DNA of 13,680 nucleotides from assembly GCA_030745955.1 (NCBI GenBank), contig JASLNQ010000034.1, forward strand, positions 1-13,680, read 5' to 3'. A program made the translations under genes and the position numbers. Origin of the DNA: Dehalococcoidia bacterium. GTDB taxonomy: Bacteria; Chloroflexota; Dehalococcoidia; UBA1151; UBA1328. The notes under the pieces were generated by a model. It was not told where the DNA came from. It saw nothing but the letters and a program-made list of their open reading frames with translations, and searched no databases. Below, piece after piece: positions 6,709 to 13,680 of this stretch (positions are counted from its first letter, which is position 1; each line of letters begins with the position of its first letter).

Positions 6709-6868
6709 TAACGGACAGGGTTAGGGTGCGGGTGGTTCCTAAAGACGCACGACCCACGCCACACGAGCTACACCAACGCAGCCAGCACGGACACCGTGAC
6801 CCAACCCCGGATCCCTCGGCTCCGATGACTACGCTCGGGACGCGTTGACGAGTCCCTTTCTGGCCCCG

Positions 6869-7419
6869 CTAGATCGACTCTGGATAAATCCGGTACTCGA
6901 CGATATTCAGGGTCCTGCCGTCCGGCGTGATCCGGTCGTACTCATCCTCGATATCGGCACCCAGCGCAATCGGAATATTGCGGCTCCGGCGGTTGGCAAG
7001 GTCGACCGGATACTTCAGGTAGTCGAACTCCACCTCCTCCGCGGCCCATCCGCAGAGCCCGTCCACCGCCTCGAACCCGAGCCCAGCCCCCTGCCATTTC
7101 TCGGCGAGCCAGATTCCGATCTCCGGCGTGCGACTCTCCGGATGATGTAATCCGAGGCATCCGGCGAACCGATCATCCATGCCCTTCCTCAAGATTGTCA
7201 GCTGGAGGTTCGTGCGGTTGTTCATCCGCTCGATCGAATCGGCGATAAACGCCGCGGTTTCCACACTCGACCTCGCGGGTGGCGGGTACATATAACGCGT
7301 CACCCGCTCGTTGAACTGCTCGAAGATCGGCATCAAGTCGACGATGCTCGTCGGACGGAAGATCAGCCGCTCGGTGACAATCTCCACTTTCAGCAGGTCG
7401 ATGTCACGACGCAGGGGCA

Positions 7420-7420
<1 letters not shown>
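6869..7420 (-). CDS. GNAT acetyltransferase, RimJ/RimL-like
   Basis: 183-residue acetyl-CoA-dependent N-acetyltransferase. TERLIFRP at 16-23 is the typical opening strand of the RimJ/RimL-type (Acetyltransf_3) branch. IGIWLAEKWQGAGLGFEAV at 101-119 is motif A, with the acetyl-CoA pyrophosphate loop QGAGLG at 110-115. LANRRSRNIPIALGA near 141-155 is the usual Asn-x-x-Ser segment before the last strands. The substrate could be a protein N-terminus, a small amine or an antibiotic. The ATG shares one base with the stop codon of the YhaN-like gene (TAATG), so translation is probably coupled and the gene is the last of that operon. Confidence 0.9.
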
Positions 7421-11947
<4,527 letters not shown>

Positions 11948-12002
11948 AACTGGCGTTATTCTGCTGGAAGGCCGGTTTCATACCCCGGGGTGGAGCTCCA
12001 AT

Positions 12003-12022
12003 GGCGGGTTCGACATCCCGCC
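12003..12022. other. Small hairpin upstream of the yhaO-like gene
   Basis: GGCGGG (12003-12008) and CCCGCC (12017-12022) form a 6-bp stem with an 8-base loop, in the 202-bp gap between the methyltransferase and YhaO-like genes. There is no T-run on either side. It could be a weak terminator for the methyltransferase transcript or a leader structure of the operon. Confidence 0.25.
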
Positions 12023-12149
12023 AGGCGCATGATCTGCCTTCTATACCGTCAGTTTAGCAACGGGCGGGGCGATAGCAGCAGCGGGCTGTCACGTACAACT
12101 CTTGTGGGGGTCAGCACGCGCGTGAATCGTCCGATGCCCGCCCATCTCA

Positions 12150-12842
12150 CTACTTTCGCCCGATATACAGCCCCCGTCCGAACGATTCGAGTTCGAGGTG
12201 CTCCCGGTTAAGACCGGCCTTCTCGAAGCCGGAAAGGTACTCCTCGTTTGTGAACCAGCCCATCTCGTGGGTTTCGGTAACCCGGTTGATTCCACCCGAC
12301 TCGCCGATCATGTACTCAAGGACCACGCGCCCGCGCTCTACCGGCTCGGCGACTGTCATCCGGGTCACGACGAAATCTTCTGTTTCGACCGTGCTGGAAC
12401 TGACCATCCCCACGAGCCAAGACTCGGGCGTGATCCACGGCTCAATGACCAGAACGCCGCCGGGGTTTACGTGAGCAGCCATGTTCGAGATGGCCTGTTC
12501 CAAACGCACGACCGTCTTCGTGTAGCCAATCGAAGAAAACAGGCACGTGACAACATCGAACCCGGTGTCGAGGTTGAAATCGCACATGTTTCCAGTGTGA
12601 TATTTGACGGTCGGGACTCGTTCCCTCGCGATGGCCAGCATCTCGTCATCGAGGTCCAGCCCCGTGCAGTCGAACTGTCGGTCGAGATGCTCAAGGTGGC
12701 GGCCCGTACCGCAGGCTACGTCAAGCAGTGATTCGGCACCGGGGACTCGCTCGCGAATCAGGGCCGTCAGGAGTTCGGATTCGGCTTCGTAGTCCTTGCC
12801 GGAATACACAGCATCGTAGTGTTTTGCCGTCTTGGTGAACAT
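12150..12842 (-). CDS. SAM-dependent methyltransferase, DesVI/TylM1-like
   Basis: 230-residue class I methyltransferase. SAM-binding motif I is LLDVACGTGRHLE at 39-51, the ribose-binding acidic end of strand 2 is GLDLD at 61-65, GNMCDF is at 84-89, and the segment DVVTCLFSSIGY is at 96-107. The N-terminus (AKHYDAVYSGKDYEAE), CLFSSIGY, PGGVLVIEPWITPE and the ending RGLYIGRK are strongly reminiscent of the dTDP-aminosugar N,N-dimethyltransferases DesVI/TylM1. No sugar-biosynthesis genes are in the window, so the true substrate is open. The gene stands alone, about 200 bp from the YhaO-like gene on the same strand. Confidence 0.88.
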   Translation of the reverse strand: MFTKTAKHYDAVYSGKDYEAESELLTALIRERVPGAESLLDVACGTGRHLEHLDRQFDCTGLDLDDEMLAIARERVPTVKYHTGNMCDFNLDTGFDVVTCLFSSIGYTKTVVRLEQAISNMAAHVNPGGVLVIEPWITPESWLVGMVSSSTVETEDFVVTRMTVAEPVERGRVVLEYMIGESGGINRVTETHEMGWFTNEEYLSGFEKAGLNREHLELESFGRGLYIGRK

Positions 12843-12975
12843 GGCTACATGTTATTGATTACGATGCCGCGTTACCTAACCAATCCTTGTGACTGGGCCG
12901 CCGTTACTCGCCAACTCGCTACTGTCATGCTGAACTCGATTGGCTCTGTTGACATCATATGTACATGTCCTGGAG

Positions 12976-13680
12976 TCATCTGTGTGCGATGTAAAGGGCT
13001 ATCGGCTTTCTGAAGAGCCATCGTTTGAGCCTGTAGATGTTGAATGCCACTCCCAGGAGGAACGTTTGCAGTATCTGCGGCTTCAGTGAGCGTCCCGGTG
13101 CCCTTGCAGATAGCTTGCGTTTCACCATCGAGAACACCGTCTCCACGAGCCCTCTTCGTGAATAGAGCTTGGCTGGAAAATTGTTCTGCATCTCTGCCCT
13201 CACACCCGTTGCTCTACCCATCACCTTGCTGCGTGTCGCGGGGATTACGCTCATGGCCCCTGCAACATTGCGGATGTAGTCGTGGTTCTGGCGGGAATCG
13301 AACTCGGCATCAGCCAGAACGAGGCCGACGGGGCGCAACCTGCAGCTCTTCTCGATAAGCTCAGGCAGGGAAGCGGTGTCGTTGGTGGGCCCCCTGTGTG
13401 CGACCTGCGCCACTATGGTGAAGTTGTCCATATCTGCTGCAATCACCCACTTCAGATAGTGCCTGCGTGGGCGCCCACCGGTCCGCTTCACAAAGTAGGT
13501 GCAGATGGACACAGACGCCAGACCGGTGCCGTCCACCGCTATCTGCATCCCGGCGTCTCTGGCCGGAGCAGCCGCGGGTATGCTCGAAATCGTGTCGGAA
13601 AGGACCTTGTCGAGCACCTCGGGATCAAGCCGTCGCATGAAGCGATACAGGGTGGTGTAGTCCGGCACCCTCTTCAAAGC
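12976..13680 (-). mobile_element. IS5-like DDE transposase, 5' end outside the window
   Basis: At least 234 codons of a DDE transposase; the reading frame runs off the right edge, so the N-terminus and one IS end are missing. Visible parts are PDYTTLYRFMRRLD, then the first catalytic aspartate in VDGTGL, a GGRPRRHYLK strand, the second aspartate in LADAEFDS, and the glutamate in RRGLVETVFSMVKRKL. That is the DDE_Tnp_1 layout of IS5-type elements. The frame is intact within the window. The near IS end must lie between the stop at 12976 and the methyltransferase start at 12842, but no terminal repeat can be fixed without the other end. Confidence 0.85.

Noticed and set aside
13286..13312. T-loop-like sequence GTTCGATTCCCGCC on the minus strand, suggesting a tRNA
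   Set aside because: It encodes the conserved transposase motif DAEFDSRQ, and no acceptor, D or anticodon arms surround it.

Overview
The window looks like a piece of a free-living bacterial chromosome with moderately high GC. The best guess is Chloroflexota (Dehalococcoidia/SAR202-like). That guess rests on a short dispersed repeat of a type I associate with that phylum (247-270) and on the general gene content; no rRNA or other phylogenetic marker is present, so it is an inference. No tRNA, rRNA or CRISPR array was seen.

Layout. 1-169: C-rich, G-poor DNA. 170-1561 (+): MFS transporter. 1674-2969 (+): unrecognised tryptophan-rich protein. 3053-3741 (-): OmpR-type response regulator broken by a one-base frameshift. 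3742-4389: about 650 bp without a gene, whose right part folds into several hairpins on the minus strand and ends in an intrinsic terminator. 4390-5853: an accessory-looking module with a degenerate ParB-like DNA-binding protein (-), a tiny membrane protein (-) and repeats of CATTCCAAA. It is divergent from a DUF5343 protein (5854-6615, +) that has a good sigma70-type promoter. 6869-11947 (-): an apparent operon of a YhaO-like metallophosphoesterase, a YhaN-like SMC/Rad50-type ATPase and a GNAT acetyltransferase, with junctions of 1 nt spacing and 1 nt overlap. 12150-12842 (-): DesVI/TylM1-like SAM methyltransferase. 12976-13680 (-): IS5-like transposase running off the right edge.

The most striking observation is in the YhaN-like ATPase. 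Between the ABC signature (LSRGT) and the D-loop, where this family has a helix and the Walker B strand, there are 33 residues that read as the phosphate-2 region of DnaK/Hsp70 (GGGTFDIS... through ...THLGGDDF). They are joined in frame on both sides. This is either a natural gene-conversion chimera or an assembly artefact, and either way it affects the catalytic core.

How the genes may work together: YhaO and YhaN homologues form an SbcD/SbcC-like (Mre11/Rad50-like) nuclease-ATPase pair for DNA-end processing, and the acetyltransferase is translationally coupled to the ATPase. The ParB-like gene, the small membrane protein and the DUF5343 gene share an upstream region carrying the same short repeats, which suggests common regulation. 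Their joint function is unknown.
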